Source of the DNA: Streptomyces sp. NRRL F-4489
GTDB taxonomy: Bacteria > Actinomycetota > Actinomycetes > Streptomycetales > Streptomycetaceae
Length of the DNA: 57,905 nt
Direction: 5' to 3'
NCBI RefSeq assembly: GCF_001509485.1
Contig: NZ_LLZI01000242.1
Span: forward strand, 1 to 57,905
Shown here one piece after another: positions 9,079 to 17,178 of this stretch. Position 1 is the stretch's first letter. Every line of letters starts with the position of its first letter. The notes below the pieces were generated by a model. That model made no database searches. It worked only from the letters and a program-made list of their open reading frames with translations, and had not been told where the DNA came from. The translations under genes were made by a program, and so were the position numbers.

Positions 9079-10098
9079 TCAGCCGTTCACCACCGGGATG
9101 ATCTCGCTGCCGTACGCGTCGATCACCGCCTCCTTCGCGTCGTGCATCGCGTACACCGCGAACTGGTCCACGCCCAGCTCCCGCAGCCCGCGCAGCTTCT
9201 CGATGTGCGCGGCGGCCGGCCCGATGAGGCAGAAGCGGTCCACGATCGCGTCCGGGACGAACGCGGTGTCGGGGTTGCCGGCCCGGCCGTGGTGGGCGTA
9301 GTCGTAGCCCTGGCGGGCCTTGATGTAGTCGGTGAGTTCGTGCGGGACGGCGCCGGAGTCGGTGCCGTATTTGGCGACGAGGTCGGCGACGTGGTTGCCG
9401 ACCATGCCGCCGAACCACCGGCACTGCTCGCGGGCGTGGGCCAGCGCCGCCGGCGAGTCGTCGGCGGTGACGTAGGCGGGCGCGGCGACGCAGACGGTGA
9501 CGCCGGACGGGTCGCGGCCGGCCGCCGCGGCGGCGTCCCGGACGGCCCTGACCATCCAGGCGGTGAGGTAGGGGTCGGCGAGCTGGAGGATGAAGCCGTC
9601 GGCCTCCTCGCCGGCCATCCGCAGCGCCTTCGGGCCGTACGCGGCCATCCAGACGGGCAGCCGGGCGCCCTCGCGGACCCAGGGGAAGCGGACGGTGGTG
9701 CCGCCGAGATCGGCCTCCTCGCCGCGCGCCAGGGCCCGGATCACCTTCGCGGCCTCGCTTATCCGGGCGAGGGTGTTGGGTGCGCGGCCGGCCACCCGCA
9801 TCGCGGAGTCGCCCCGGCCGATGCCGCAGACCGTGCGGTTGCCGTACATGTCGTTGAGGGTGGCGAAGGTGGAGGCGGTGACCTCCCAGGTGCGGGTGCC
9901 GGGGTTGGTGACCATCGGGCCGACGGTCAGCCGGCTGGTCTCGGCGAGGATGCGGCTGTAGATGACGAACGGCTCCTGCCACAGCACGCAGGAGTCGAAG
10001 GTCCAGCCGTGGGTGAAGCCGGCCGCCTCCGCGCGCCGCATGAGGTCGACGACCGCGGAGGCCGGCGGGTCGGTCTGCAGGACGAGTCCGAAGTCCAT
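9079..10098 (-). CDS. LLM-class F420-dependent oxidoreductase
   Basis: A TIM-barrel flavin/F420 oxidoreductase of the luciferase-like monooxygenase class, 339 aa. Features include an N-terminal MDFGLVLQTDPP strand, TVGPMVTNPGTRTWEV, GNRTVCGIGRGDSAMR and a C-terminal half ending IIPVVNG. It starts 19 bp after the dihydropyrimidinase stop on the same strand, so the two are almost certainly cotranscribed. Relatives of this subfamily often sit beside hydantoinase or dihydropyrimidinase genes. The reaction is unknown. A role in pyrimidine-ring redox chemistry is a contextual guess only. Confidence 0.88.
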   Translation of the reverse strand: MDFGLVLQTDPPASAVVDLMRRAEAAGFTHGWTFDSCVLWQEPFVIYSRILAETSRLTVGPMVTNPGTRTWEVTASTFATLNDMYGNRTVCGIGRGDSAMRVAGRAPNTLARISEAAKVIRALARGEEADLGGTTVRFPWVREGARLPVWMAAYGPKALRMAGEEADGFILQLADPYLTAWMVRAVRDAAAAAGRDPSGVTVCVAAPAYVTADDSPAALAHAREQCRWFGGMVGNHVADLVAKYGTDSGAVPHELTDYIKARQGYDYAHHGRAGNPDTAFVPDAIVDRFCLIGPAAAHIEKLRGLRELGVDQFAVYAMHDAKEAVIDAYGSEIIPVVNG

Positions 10099-10117
10099 GG
10101 TGAGGCCCCCTGGTCGG

Positions 10118-11524
10118 TCAGTGGAGGTACTGGCAGGTGCCGCGCGGGGTGTAGGCGCCGTGTCCGGCCCGGCCGGTGAACTCCCGGTCGGTGATGACCG
10201 GTTCGCCGCGCGAGAGGACGGTCTGCACCCGGCCGGTCAGCCGCCGGCCCTCGTAGGCGGAGTAGTCGACGTTCATGTGGTGGGTGGCGGCGGAGACGGT
10301 CTGCTCGGCGTGCGGGTCGTAGATGACGAGGTCGGCGTCGGCGCCGGGGGCGAGGGTGCCCTTCTTCGGGTAGAGGCCGAACATCCGGGCCGGGGCGGCG
10401 CAGGCCAGCTCGATCCAGCGGCGGCGGGAGAGGTGGCCGTCGACGACGGCCTGGTGGAGGAGGTCCATGCGGTTCTCGACGCCGGGCAGGCCGTTGGGGA
10501 TCTTCGAGAAGTCGCCGCGGCCCAGCTCCTTCTGCCCGGCGAAGCAGAACGGGCAGTGGTCGGTGGAGACGACCTGGAGGTCGTCGCGGCGCAGCGCCCG
10601 CCACAGCGCCGCCTGGTGCTCCTTGGGCCGCAGCGGCGTGCTGCACACGTATTTGGCGCCCTCGAAGCCGGGCTCGGCGAGGTTGTCGGTGGACAGGAAG
10701 AGGTACTGCGGGCAGGTCTCGCCGAAGACCGGGAGTTCCTCGGCGCGGGCCCGGGCCAGCTCGGCGGCGGCCTCGCGGGCCGAGACGTGGACGACGTAGA
10801 GCGGGGCGCCGGCGACCTGGGCCAGGCGGATCGCGCGGTGGGTGGCCTCCGCCTCCAGGAGGGCCTTGCGCACCTCGCCGTGGAAGCGCGGGTCGGTGTC
10901 GCCGCGGGCCAGGGCCTGCTGGACGAGGACGTCGATGGCCAGGCCGTTCTCGGCGTGCATCATGATCAGGCCGCCGTTGCCGCCGGCCTGCTGCATGGCG
11001 CGCAGGATCTGCCCGTCGTCGGAGTAGAAGACCCCCGGGTACGCCATGAAGAGCTTGAACGAGGTGAGTCCTTCGGCGACCAGGCCGTCCATCTCCCGCA
11101 GGGTGGCGTCGTTGACGTCGGAGACGATCATGTGGAAGGCGTAGTCGATGGCGCACTGGCCGTCGGCCTTGGCGTGCCAGGTGTCCAGGCCGGCGCGCAG
11201 GGCGGCGCCCTGGGACTGGACGGCGAAGTCGATGATGGTGGTGGTGCCGCCCCAGGCGGCGGCGCGGGTGCCGGACTCGAAGGTGTCGGAGGCGGCGGTG
11301 CCGCCGAACGGCAGCTCCATGTGGGTGTGCGCGTCGACGCCGCCGGGGATGACGTAGCGGCCGGTGGCGTCCAGGACGCGGTCGGCGCCGGCGGTCCAGC
11401 CGGTGGCGGCGGGGCTGTCGGAGGCGGCCAGGGCGGCGATCCGGCCGTTCTCGATCAGGACGTCGGCGTGGGTCTCCTCGGCGGCGGTGATGACCAGTCC
11501 GCCCCGGACGACCGTACGGCTCAT
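10118..11524 (-). CDS. hydA: Dihydropyrimidinase (D-hydantoinase family)
   Basis: A zinc amidohydrolase opening dihydrouracil/dihydrothymine or hydantoin rings, 468 aa. All metal-site residues are visible: H66 and H68 (DAHTHMEL), the carboxylated lysine K157 (SFKLFMAY), H190 (MMHAEN), H246 (VVHVSA) and D322 (STDHCPF). Together with the beta-ureidopropionase at 14102 and the aminotransferase at 12783 it covers the later steps of reductive pyrimidine breakdown to beta-alanine and malonate semialdehyde. No dihydropyrimidine dehydrogenase is in the window. The start is the ATG at 11524; upstream are a palindrome and a direct repeat that look like operators. Confidence 0.93.
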   Translation of the reverse strand: MSRTVVRGGLVITAAEETHADVLIENGRIAALAASDSPAATGWTAGADRVLDATGRYVIPGGVDAHTHMELPFGGTAASDTFESGTRAAAWGGTTTIIDFAVQSQGAALRAGLDTWHAKADGQCAIDYAFHMIVSDVNDATLREMDGLVAEGLTSFKLFMAYPGVFYSDDGQILRAMQQAGGNGGLIMMHAENGLAIDVLVQQALARGDTDPRFHGEVRKALLEAEATHRAIRLAQVAGAPLYVVHVSAREAAAELARARAEELPVFGETCPQYLFLSTDNLAEPGFEGAKYVCSTPLRPKEHQAALWRALRRDDLQVVSTDHCPFCFAGQKELGRGDFSKIPNGLPGVENRMDLLHQAVVDGHLSRRRWIELACAAPARMFGLYPKKGTLAPGADADLVIYDPHAEQTVSAATHHMNVDYSAYEGRRLTGRVQTVLSRGEPVITDREFTGRAGHGAYTPRGTCQYLH

Positions 11525-11552
11525 CTCGGCTCCCTACCTGGCGCCGGCCACC

Positions 11553-11598
11553 TGACGCGGCGTCAAAAGCTGGTCTGCACAAGCTGGTCTACACCCGT
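11553..11598. promoter_or_regulatory. Putative operators upstream of the dihydropyrimidinase operon
   Basis: A perfect palindrome TGACGCGGCGTCA lies at 11553-11565. It is followed directly by two abutting 14-mers, AAGCTGGTCTGCAC (11567-11580) and AAGCTGGTCTACAC (11581-11594), differing by one base. CTGGTCTACACC within the second differs by one base from CTGGTCTAGACC, the core I recall for GntR/HutC-type DasR sites. They sit 29-70 bp upstream of the dihydropyrimidinase start. The rest of the 362-bp gap (11525-11886) shows no gene. Confidence 0.5.
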
Positions 11599-11886
11599 AG
11601 ATTCCGGACGGGAAGGAGACACCGTAGAAGCATGGCACCGGCGGTGGCAAGAGTCCGGCGGATCTCCGGCGGGCCGGGGGGTGTCGCGGCGGCGGTCAGC
11701 CGGGTGGGCGAGCGGCGGGACACGCCGGGCCCGGGGGCCGGGCCGGACGAGGGGTGCGGGGGCGGCCGGATGGGCAGGTAACAGTCCCCGGACCCGCAGC
11801 TTCGAAAGTCATAGCGGAACGACACCTTCACAATCGGCACCAAGGACGTCGGAACACCCCAGATGACGTCAGAAAGGCGATGCGCC

Positions 11887-12771
11887 ATGGAGCAGAGCAC
11901 ACCGTGGGAGTTCTCCGACGACCGCGGGCGCCTGGTGGTGGCCGGAAACCGACCGGAACGGATCGTGGCGTACATACAGGCGGGCGCGACGCTGTGGGAC
12001 CACGGCATCCGCCCGGTGGGCCTGTTCGGCTCCCAGCACGACGGCGCGGCGGCCGATCCGGCCAAGGCCGGTGAGCTGCCGCTGGACGCGATCCGCTACC
12101 TCGGCTCGGGGGCCGCGCTGCATCCGGACACGCTGCTGGAGGCCCGCCCGGACCTCGTGGTGGCGGTGACGTACGACGGCGAGCAGGTCTACGGGCTGGC
12201 CGCCAAGACCGCGCGGGAGCTGGAGGAGCAGGTCCCGGTGGCCGCGCTCGCGGTCGGACCGGGCCGCAGTCTGCCAGAGGTGCGGGAGCGGTTCGCGGCG
12301 CTGGCCGGCTCGCTGGGCCGCGGTGAACCGCTGTCCCTGGCACGGGAGTTGGACGCGGCGGAGGACGAGCTGCGGCGGGTGACCGGCGGCCCGGCGCGGC
12401 CGCGGGTGGTGGCGCTGTCGCCCGCCGGGCCGGAGAAGGTGCATCTGGCCCGGCCCGGCACCTGGCCGGATCTGCGGGCGCTGGCCGAGCACGGTGTGGA
12501 GCTGCCGGAGCCGGCGGCCGGCGCCGGGACGAACTGGTCGACGGTCGGCTGGGCGGAGGCCGCCGCCCTCGCCCCGGACGTGGTCCTGCTCGACGTACGG
12601 GCCAACGCCGCCCGGGTCGAGGCGCTGCGGGCCGACGAGCACTGGCGGGCGATCGAGGCCCGCGCCCGGCTGCTGCCGTGGAACCCGGAGGCCCCGGTCA
12701 GCCGCCGGGCGCACACCCGCTTCTTCACCGAGGTGGCCGAAGCGGTGCGGGCGGCGGCGGCCCGCACCTGA
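11887..12771 (+). CDS. Substrate-binding-protein-like (helical-backbone metal receptor fold), no signal peptide
   Basis: 294 aa resembling iron-siderophore periplasmic binding proteins: RPERIVAYIQAGATLWDHGI near the N-terminus, ARPDLVVAVTYDGEQVYG for the first lobe, and WSTVGWAEAAALAPDVVLLDVR for the second. There is no signal peptide and no lipobox, and no permease or ATPase gene is adjacent, so it is probably cytoplasmic. It lies on the plus strand inside an otherwise minus-strand pyrimidine-type cluster and ends 11 bp from the convergent aminotransferase. I chose the ATG at 11887 (AAAGG upstream); an ATG at 11863 is possible. It may be a soluble metal or siderophore sensor; the function is unknown. 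Confidence 0.8.
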   Translation: MEQSTPWEFSDDRGRLVVAGNRPERIVAYIQAGATLWDHGIRPVGLFGSQHDGAAADPAKAGELPLDAIRYLGSGAALHPDTLLEARPDLVVAVTYDGEQVYGLAAKTARELEEQVPVAALAVGPGRSLPEVRERFAALAGSLGRGEPLSLARELDAAEDELRRVTGGPARPRVVALSPAGPEKVHLARPGTWPDLRALAEHGVELPEPAAGAGTNWSTVGWAEAAALAPDVVLLDVRANAARVEALRADEHWRAIEARARLLPWNPEAPVSRRAHTRFFTEVAEAVRAAAART

Positions 12772-12782
12772 GTCGGCCCCGG

Positions 12783-14105
12783 CTACTCCCGCCCGCCGCC
12801 GTCCAGTTGCCCCTGGGCGTGGCGCAGGGCGTCCGCGAGCAGGGCGGCGCCCTCCTCGGCCTCGGCGACGGTGAGGGTCATGGGCGGGGCGATGCGCAGC
12901 GCGCCGCCGCCCATCCCGCCTTTGCCGATCAGCAGGCCGCGTTCCCGGGCCGCCTCCAGGGCCAGGGAGGCGGCCTCGGGCGAGGGCTCGTCGGTGCCCG
13001 GCCGGACGAGTTCGACGCCGATCATCAGGCCCCGGCCGCGGACCTCACGGACCACGTCGAGGCCGGCCGCGACCGCCCGCAGCCGTTCGATGAGCAGGCC
13101 GCCGACCCGCCGGGCGTTGCCCTGGAGGTCGTGGTCGAGGAGGTAGCCGAGGTTGGCCAGGCCGGCGGCCATGGTGACGGGGGAACCGCCGAAGGTGGAC
13201 AGGGAGTTGGCGGGCAGGCAGTCCATGATCTCGGCGCGGGCGACCACACCGCCCAGGGACATGCCGTTGCCGATGCCCTTGGCGAAGGTCAGCAGGTCGG
13301 GCGGGCCGTTGTCGGCGTGCGCCTGCCAGCCCCAGAAGTGGTCGCCGGTGCGGCCCCAGCCGGTCTGCACCTCGTCGCTGATCCACAGGATGCCCTCGCG
13401 GGCCAGCACCTCGCGGAACGCGGCGTAGAGGCCGTCGGGCGGGGAGGTGAAGCCGCCGACGCCCTGGACGGGTTCGGCGATCAGCGCGGCGACGCCGCCC
13501 GCGGTCTGGCCGAGCAGGTCCTCGAGGTCGGCGGTGCAGGCGGCGATGTAGTCGCGGTCGGACAGCTCGGCGAACGGGCCGCGCGAGCGCACCCCGCCGT
13601 GGACGTAGAGGGTCTGGAGGGGCGAGAGGCTGGTGGGCGACCAGCTCCTGTTGCCGGTGATGCCGATGGCCGAGAAGGACCGGCCGTGGTAGCTGTTGCG
13701 CATCGCCAGGATCTGGTTGGACCGGCGGTAGGTGGTGGCCAGCAGCAGCGCGGTGTCGTTGGCCTCGGTGCCGGAGGTGGTGAAGAAGACCCGGGCGTCG
13801 GGGATGCCGGAGAGCGCCGCGATCCGCTCGGCCAGCTCGACCATGGGGCGGGAGAGGTAGACGGTGGAGGTGTGCAGGATCCGGCCGGCCTGCTCGCTGA
13901 CCGCCTTGGTGACCTCCGGCAGCGCGTGCGCGGTCATGGTGGTGAGGATGCCGCCGAAGAAGTCGAGGTAGCGGTTGCCGTCGGCGTCCCAGACGTACCG
14001 GCCCTCGCCGTGGGTCAGCTCCACGGGCCGCTCGTAGTACAGATTCAGCCACGACGGCAGGACGGCGCGGTGGCGGTCGTGGAGGGTGACGGGGTCGTGG
14101 GTCAC
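12783..14105 (-). CDS. Class III PLP-dependent aminotransferase
   Basis: An omega-type transaminase, 440 aa. Seen: FFTTSGTEANDTALLLA (phosphate contact), RNSYHGRSFSAIG, ISDEVQTGWGRTG with D244 for the pyridine nitrogen, and the Schiff-base lysine K276 in TFAKGIGNGMSLGG. The closest types are AGXT2 and beta-alanine/4-aminobutyrate transaminases. The GTG start at 14105 shares GTGA with the beta-ureidopropionase stop, so the two are translationally coupled. This suggests it deaminates the beta-alanine or 3-aminoisobutyrate made by that enzyme. The amino acceptor is not predictable. Confidence 0.92.
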   Translation of the reverse strand: MTHDPVTLHDRHRAVLPSWLNLYYERPVELTHGEGRYVWDADGNRYLDFFGGILTTMTAHALPEVTKAVSEQAGRILHTSTVYLSRPMVELAERIAALSGIPDARVFFTTSGTEANDTALLLATTYRRSNQILAMRNSYHGRSFSAIGITGNRSWSPTSLSPLQTLYVHGGVRSRGPFAELSDRDYIAACTADLEDLLGQTAGGVAALIAEPVQGVGGFTSPPDGLYAAFREVLAREGILWISDEVQTGWGRTGDHFWGWQAHADNGPPDLLTFAKGIGNGMSLGGVVARAEIMDCLPANSLSTFGGSPVTMAAGLANLGYLLDHDLQGNARRVGGLLIERLRAVAAGLDVVREVRGRGLMIGVELVRPGTDEPSPEAASLALEAARERGLLIGKGGMGGGALRIAPPMTLTVAEAEEGAALLADALRHAQGQLDGGGRE

Positions 14106-14944
14106 GGCCGCACCAGCCCCTCGTAGGCGTCCGGGCGGCGGTCGCGGTAGAACGCCCACTGCTGCCGCACCCGGTCGATCAGGCGGAAGTCCAGGTCGCG
14201 GACGAGGAGTTCCTCCTTGGTGTCGCTGGCCGGGTCGCCGACGAACTGGCCGAGCGGGTCGACGAAGTAGCTGGTGCCGTAGAAGTCGTTGTCGCCGTAC
14301 TCCTCGACGCCGACGCGGTTGATCGCGGCGACGAAGTACTCGTTGGCGACGGCCGCGGCGGGCTGCTCCAGCTTCCAGAGGTAGCCGGACAGGCCGCGGG
14401 AGGTGGCGGAGGGGTTGTAGACGAGCTGGGCGCCGTTGAGGCCGAGCTGCCGCCAGCCCTCGGGGAAGTGGCGGTCGTAGCAGATGTAGACGCCGATCCG
14501 GCCGGCGGCGGTGTCGAAGACCGGCCAGCCGGCGTTGCCGGGCCGGAAGTAGAACTTCTCCCAGAAGCCCTTGACCTGCGGGATGTGGTGCTTGCGGTAG
14601 GTGCCCAGGACGGTGCCGTCGGCGTCGATGACGGCGGCGGTGTTGTAGTAGAAGCCGGACTGCTCGACCTCGAAGACCGGGACGACGATGACCATGCCGG
14701 TCTCCCGGGCCAGGGCCCGCATCCGCCGGACGGTCGGGCCGTCGGGCACCGGCTCGGCCCAGCGGAAGTGCTCGGCGTCCTGCACCTGGCAGAAGTACGG
14801 GGCGTTGAAGACCTCCTGGAAGCCGATCACCTTCGCGCCCTGCGCGGCGGCCGCCCTGGCGTGCTCCTCATGCTTCGCGATCATCGATTCGGTGTCGCCG
14901 GTCCAGGACGCCTGGACCAGTGCGGCACGCACAACATCGGCCAT
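14102..14944 (-). CDS. Beta-ureidopropionase-like nitrilase-superfamily amidohydrolase
   Basis: A carbon-nitrogen hydrolase of 280 aa with the Glu-Lys-Cys triad at E44 (GFQEVF), K118 (YRKHH) and C155 (YICYDRHFPE). The YICYDRHFPEGWR context and RKHHIPQVKGFWEKFYF resemble N-carbamoyl-beta-alanine amidohydrolases, which release beta-alanine, CO2 and NH3. The start is the ATG at 14944 with AAAGGAG upstream. It is first in a two-gene coupled unit with the aminotransferase. It is divergent from the marR gene, with a palindromic operator region between them. N-carbamoylputrescine amidase is the main alternative. Confidence 0.9.
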   Translation of the reverse strand: MADVVRAALVQASWTGDTESMIAKHEEHARAAAAQGAKVIGFQEVFNAPYFCQVQDAEHFRWAEPVPDGPTVRRMRALARETGMVIVVPVFEVEQSGFYYNTAAVIDADGTVLGTYRKHHIPQVKGFWEKFYFRPGNAGWPVFDTAAGRIGVYICYDRHFPEGWRQLGLNGAQLVYNPSATSRGLSGYLWKLEQPAAAVANEYFVAAINRVGVEEYGDNDFYGTSYFVDPLGQFVGDPASDTKEELLVRDLDFRLIDRVRQQWAFYRDRRPDAYEGLVRP

Positions 14945-14962
14945 GAGCTGCTCCTTTGTCGA

Positions 14963-15008
14963 TGCGCCGGCCCGCGGCGGGCGGTGGCGCGGTGCGCCGG
15001 CCCGCGGC
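14963..15008. repeat. 16-bp direct repeat in the beta-ureidopropionase leader
   Basis: TGCGCCGGCCCGCGGC occurs at 14963-14978 and again at 14993-15008, exactly 30 bp apart, about three helical turns. It is upstream of the start at 14944. Role unknown. Confidence 0.6.
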
Positions 15009-15130
15009 CGCAAGGATCTCCGCATGTGCAGGCGACCGTAAGGCCCGTCACCGACCGTGGCAAGACCATCTCCCCGCGCGGCGCGGCGCGCCGGCGGGCG
15101 GGGCCGGCACCGCTCCTCCCCCGGCGATAC

Positions 15131-15171
15131 GACAGGCAATCTTGCAAGTTTGCCTTGCAAGTTTCCCTGTC
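15131..15171. promoter_or_regulatory. Compound palindromic operator between beta-ureidopropionase and marR
   Basis: Two identical palindromes CTTGCAAG lie at 15141-15148 and 15154-15161, flanked by GACAGG (15131-15136) and CCTGTC (15166-15171). The 41-bp block is thus dyad-symmetric about 15151 at the outer and inner arms. It is locally AT-rich and ends 19 bp before the marR start, the usual place for a MarR autoregulatory site; it could also serve the divergent gene. Confidence 0.7.
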
Positions 15172-15190
15172 GATCTCCTAGGCTCGGACC

Positions 15191-15637
15191 ATGGCCGACA
15201 AGACTGTGCCCGACCACGACGGGGAACGGCTCGCCGCCGAGCTGGGGGCGAGCGTGTCCCTGCTGATGCGGCGGCTGCGCGCCGCCTCGCCGCAGGGCGA
15301 GCTGACCCCCACCCAGCGCGCCGTGGTGGCCCGGCTGGACGCCGAGGGGCCGTCCACCATCGCCGCGCTGGCCCGCGCCGAGCTGGTGCGCCCGCAGTCG
15401 ATGCGGGTCACCGTCGGCGCGCTGGAGGAGCGCGGCATCCTCGCCCGCAGCCCGCACCCCACCGACGGCCGCCAGGTGGTCTTCTCGCTCACCGGCGAGG
15501 GCCGCCGGGTGCTGGCCGACGTCCGGCGGGCCAAGAACGACTGGCTCGCGGTGGCCATCGCCGAGCGGCTGACCGGCGCCGAGCGGCGGACGCTGGCCGA
15601 GGCGACCGCGCTGATACGACGGCTGACCGACGCATGA
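15191..15637 (+). CDS. MarR-family transcriptional regulator
   Basis: A winged-helix regulator, 148 aa. The recognition region is TIAALARAELVRPQSMRVTVGALEERG and the wing contains HPTDGRQVVFSLT with the usual Asp-Gly-Arg turn. The start at 15191 follows the compound palindrome by 19 bp. Its stop overlaps the MFS start as ATGA, so the regulator and transporter are coupled. MarR proteins usually repress such an operon until a small phenolic or lipophilic ligand binds. The ligand is unknown. Confidence 0.92.
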   Translation: MADKTVPDHDGERLAAELGASVSLLMRRLRAASPQGELTPTQRAVVARLDAEGPSTIAALARAELVRPQSMRVTVGALEERGILARSPHPTDGRQVVFSLTGEGRRVLADVRRAKNDWLAVAIAERLTGAERRTLAEATALIRRLTDA

Positions 15638-17115
15638 GCGGGCCCGAAGCGCCGGGGCGGACGGCCCCCGGCCGCACCGGCGGCCCGGCCGCGGCGGGCG
15701 CCGGACTCCCGCCCGGGGAGCGCGGTTTCGGCGCCCGGCTGATGACCCCGCTGCTGCTGGGATCGCTGCTCAACCCCATCAACTCCACGATGATCGCCAC
15801 CGCGCTGGTCGCCATCGGCCAGGACTTCCGGGTCGGCGCGGCCGACACCGCCTGGCTGATCTCGGCGATGTATCTGGCCAGCGCGGTGGGCCAGCCGTCG
15901 CTGGGCCGGGTCGCGGACCGGATCGGGCCGCGCCGGGTGTTCACCGCCGGGTCGGTGCTGGTCTGCGCGGCGGGCCTGCTCGGGGCGCTGGCGCCGACGT
16001 TCGCGCTGCTGATCGTCTCCCGGGTCCTCCTCGGGATCGGCACCGCGGCCGCGTATCCGGCGGCGATGGCGGTGCTGCGGGCCGAATCGCGGCGGGTCGG
16101 CCGGCCCACACCGCGTACGGTGCTGGGCCGGATGTCGCTGGCCGCGCTGGCCAGTGCGGCGGTCGGCCCCACCCTCGGCGGGCTGCTCGCCGCGACGGCG
16201 GGCTGGCGGGCGGTCTTCGCGGTCAACGTCCCGCTCGCGCTGCTGGCGCTGGCCGGTGCGCTGGCCTGGCTCCCGCCCGACCGGGACGGCCGCGACCGGG
16301 ACAGCCGCGCGGCGGCCCCCTCGGGCGGTCCCGGCGGCGCGGCCCGCGGCTCCCTCGACCCGTTCGGGATCGCGCTCTTCGCCTCCGCGCTGACCTGCGC
16401 GATGTTCTTCCTGCTGCGGCTGGACGCGCCGCGGTGGCCGCTGCTCGCGCCGGCCGCGGTGCTCACCGCCGTCCTGGTGTGGTGGCAGCTGCGCCATCCG
16501 CACCCCTTCATCGACCTGCGGATGCTGGCCAGAAACCGCGCGCTGACCCTGACGTATCTGCGGCACGGGCTGGCGTATCTGGTCATCTACTGCGTGCTGT
16601 ACGGCTTCAGCCAGTGGCTGGAGCAGGCGCACGGCTTCTCGTCCTTCCACGCCGGGCTGGTGATGCTGCCGATGTCCGGCGCTGCCGCGGTGTGCTCCCT
16701 GGCCGGCGCCCGGACGAGGGGCATCCGCGCCCCGCTGGCGGTCGCCGCGGTCTGCCTGACCGCCGGCAGCGCGGTCTTCCTGCTGCTGCGCGGCACCAGC
16801 CCGCTGCCGCTCCTGCTGGTCGCCGGAGCGCTCTTCGGCGTCCCGCAGGGCCTGTCCTCGACCGGCAACCAGGCCGCCGTCTACGCCCAGGCCCCGGCCG
16901 ACGGCGTGGGCGCGGCGGCCGGGCTCCAGCGCACCGCCCAGTACCTCGGCGCGATCACCGCCTCCAGCCTGATCGGGCTGGTCTACGGGACGCGCGCCAC
17001 CGACGCGGGCCTGCACGCCATCGCGCTGACCGGCGCGGTGCTCGGCGTGCTGCTGCTCGTCCTCACCCTCGCCGACCGGTCGCTGCGCACCGCGGGCAAC
17101 CGGGACCTCGGCTGA
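15634..17115 (+). CDS. MFS transporter, DHA2 (14-TM) drug-efflux type
   Basis: A major facilitator protein of 493 aa with about 14 hydrophobic segments. Features include LNPINSTMIATALVAIG in TM1, DTAWLISAMYLASAVGQPSLGRVADRIGPRR between TM2 and TM3 (motif A), and AAYPAAMAVLRAE. These are typical of drug:H+ antiporters. The ATG at 15634 overlaps the marR stop. A cytosolic hydrolase follows after 63 bp, so the three genes likely form one inducible export/detoxification operon. Confidence 0.92.
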   Translation: MSGPEAPGRTAPGRTGGPAAAGAGLPPGERGFGARLMTPLLLGSLLNPINSTMIATALVAIGQDFRVGAADTAWLISAMYLASAVGQPSLGRVADRIGPRRVFTAGSVLVCAAGLLGALAPTFALLIVSRVLLGIGTAAAYPAAMAVLRAESRRVGRPTPRTVLGRMSLAALASAAVGPTLGGLLAATAGWRAVFAVNVPLALLALAGALAWLPPDRDGRDRDSRAAAPSGGPGGAARGSLDPFGIALFASALTCAMFFLLRLDAPRWPLLAPAAVLTAVLVWWQLRHPHPFIDLRMLARNRALTLTYLRHGLAYLVIYCVLYGFSQWLEQAHGFSSFHAGLVMLPMSGAAAVCSLAGARTRGIRAPLAVAAVCLTAGSAVFLLLRGTSPLPLLLVAGALFGVPQGLSSTGNQAAVYAQAPADGVGAAAGLQRTAQYLGAITASSLIGLVYGTRATDAGLHAIALTGAVLGVLLLVLTLADRSLRTAGNRDLG

Positions 17116-17178
17116 CCCCCGAGACCGGCCATTCCGGCCACTCACCCCTCAATTCCCTTACGCAGAGCAGGAGTTACC

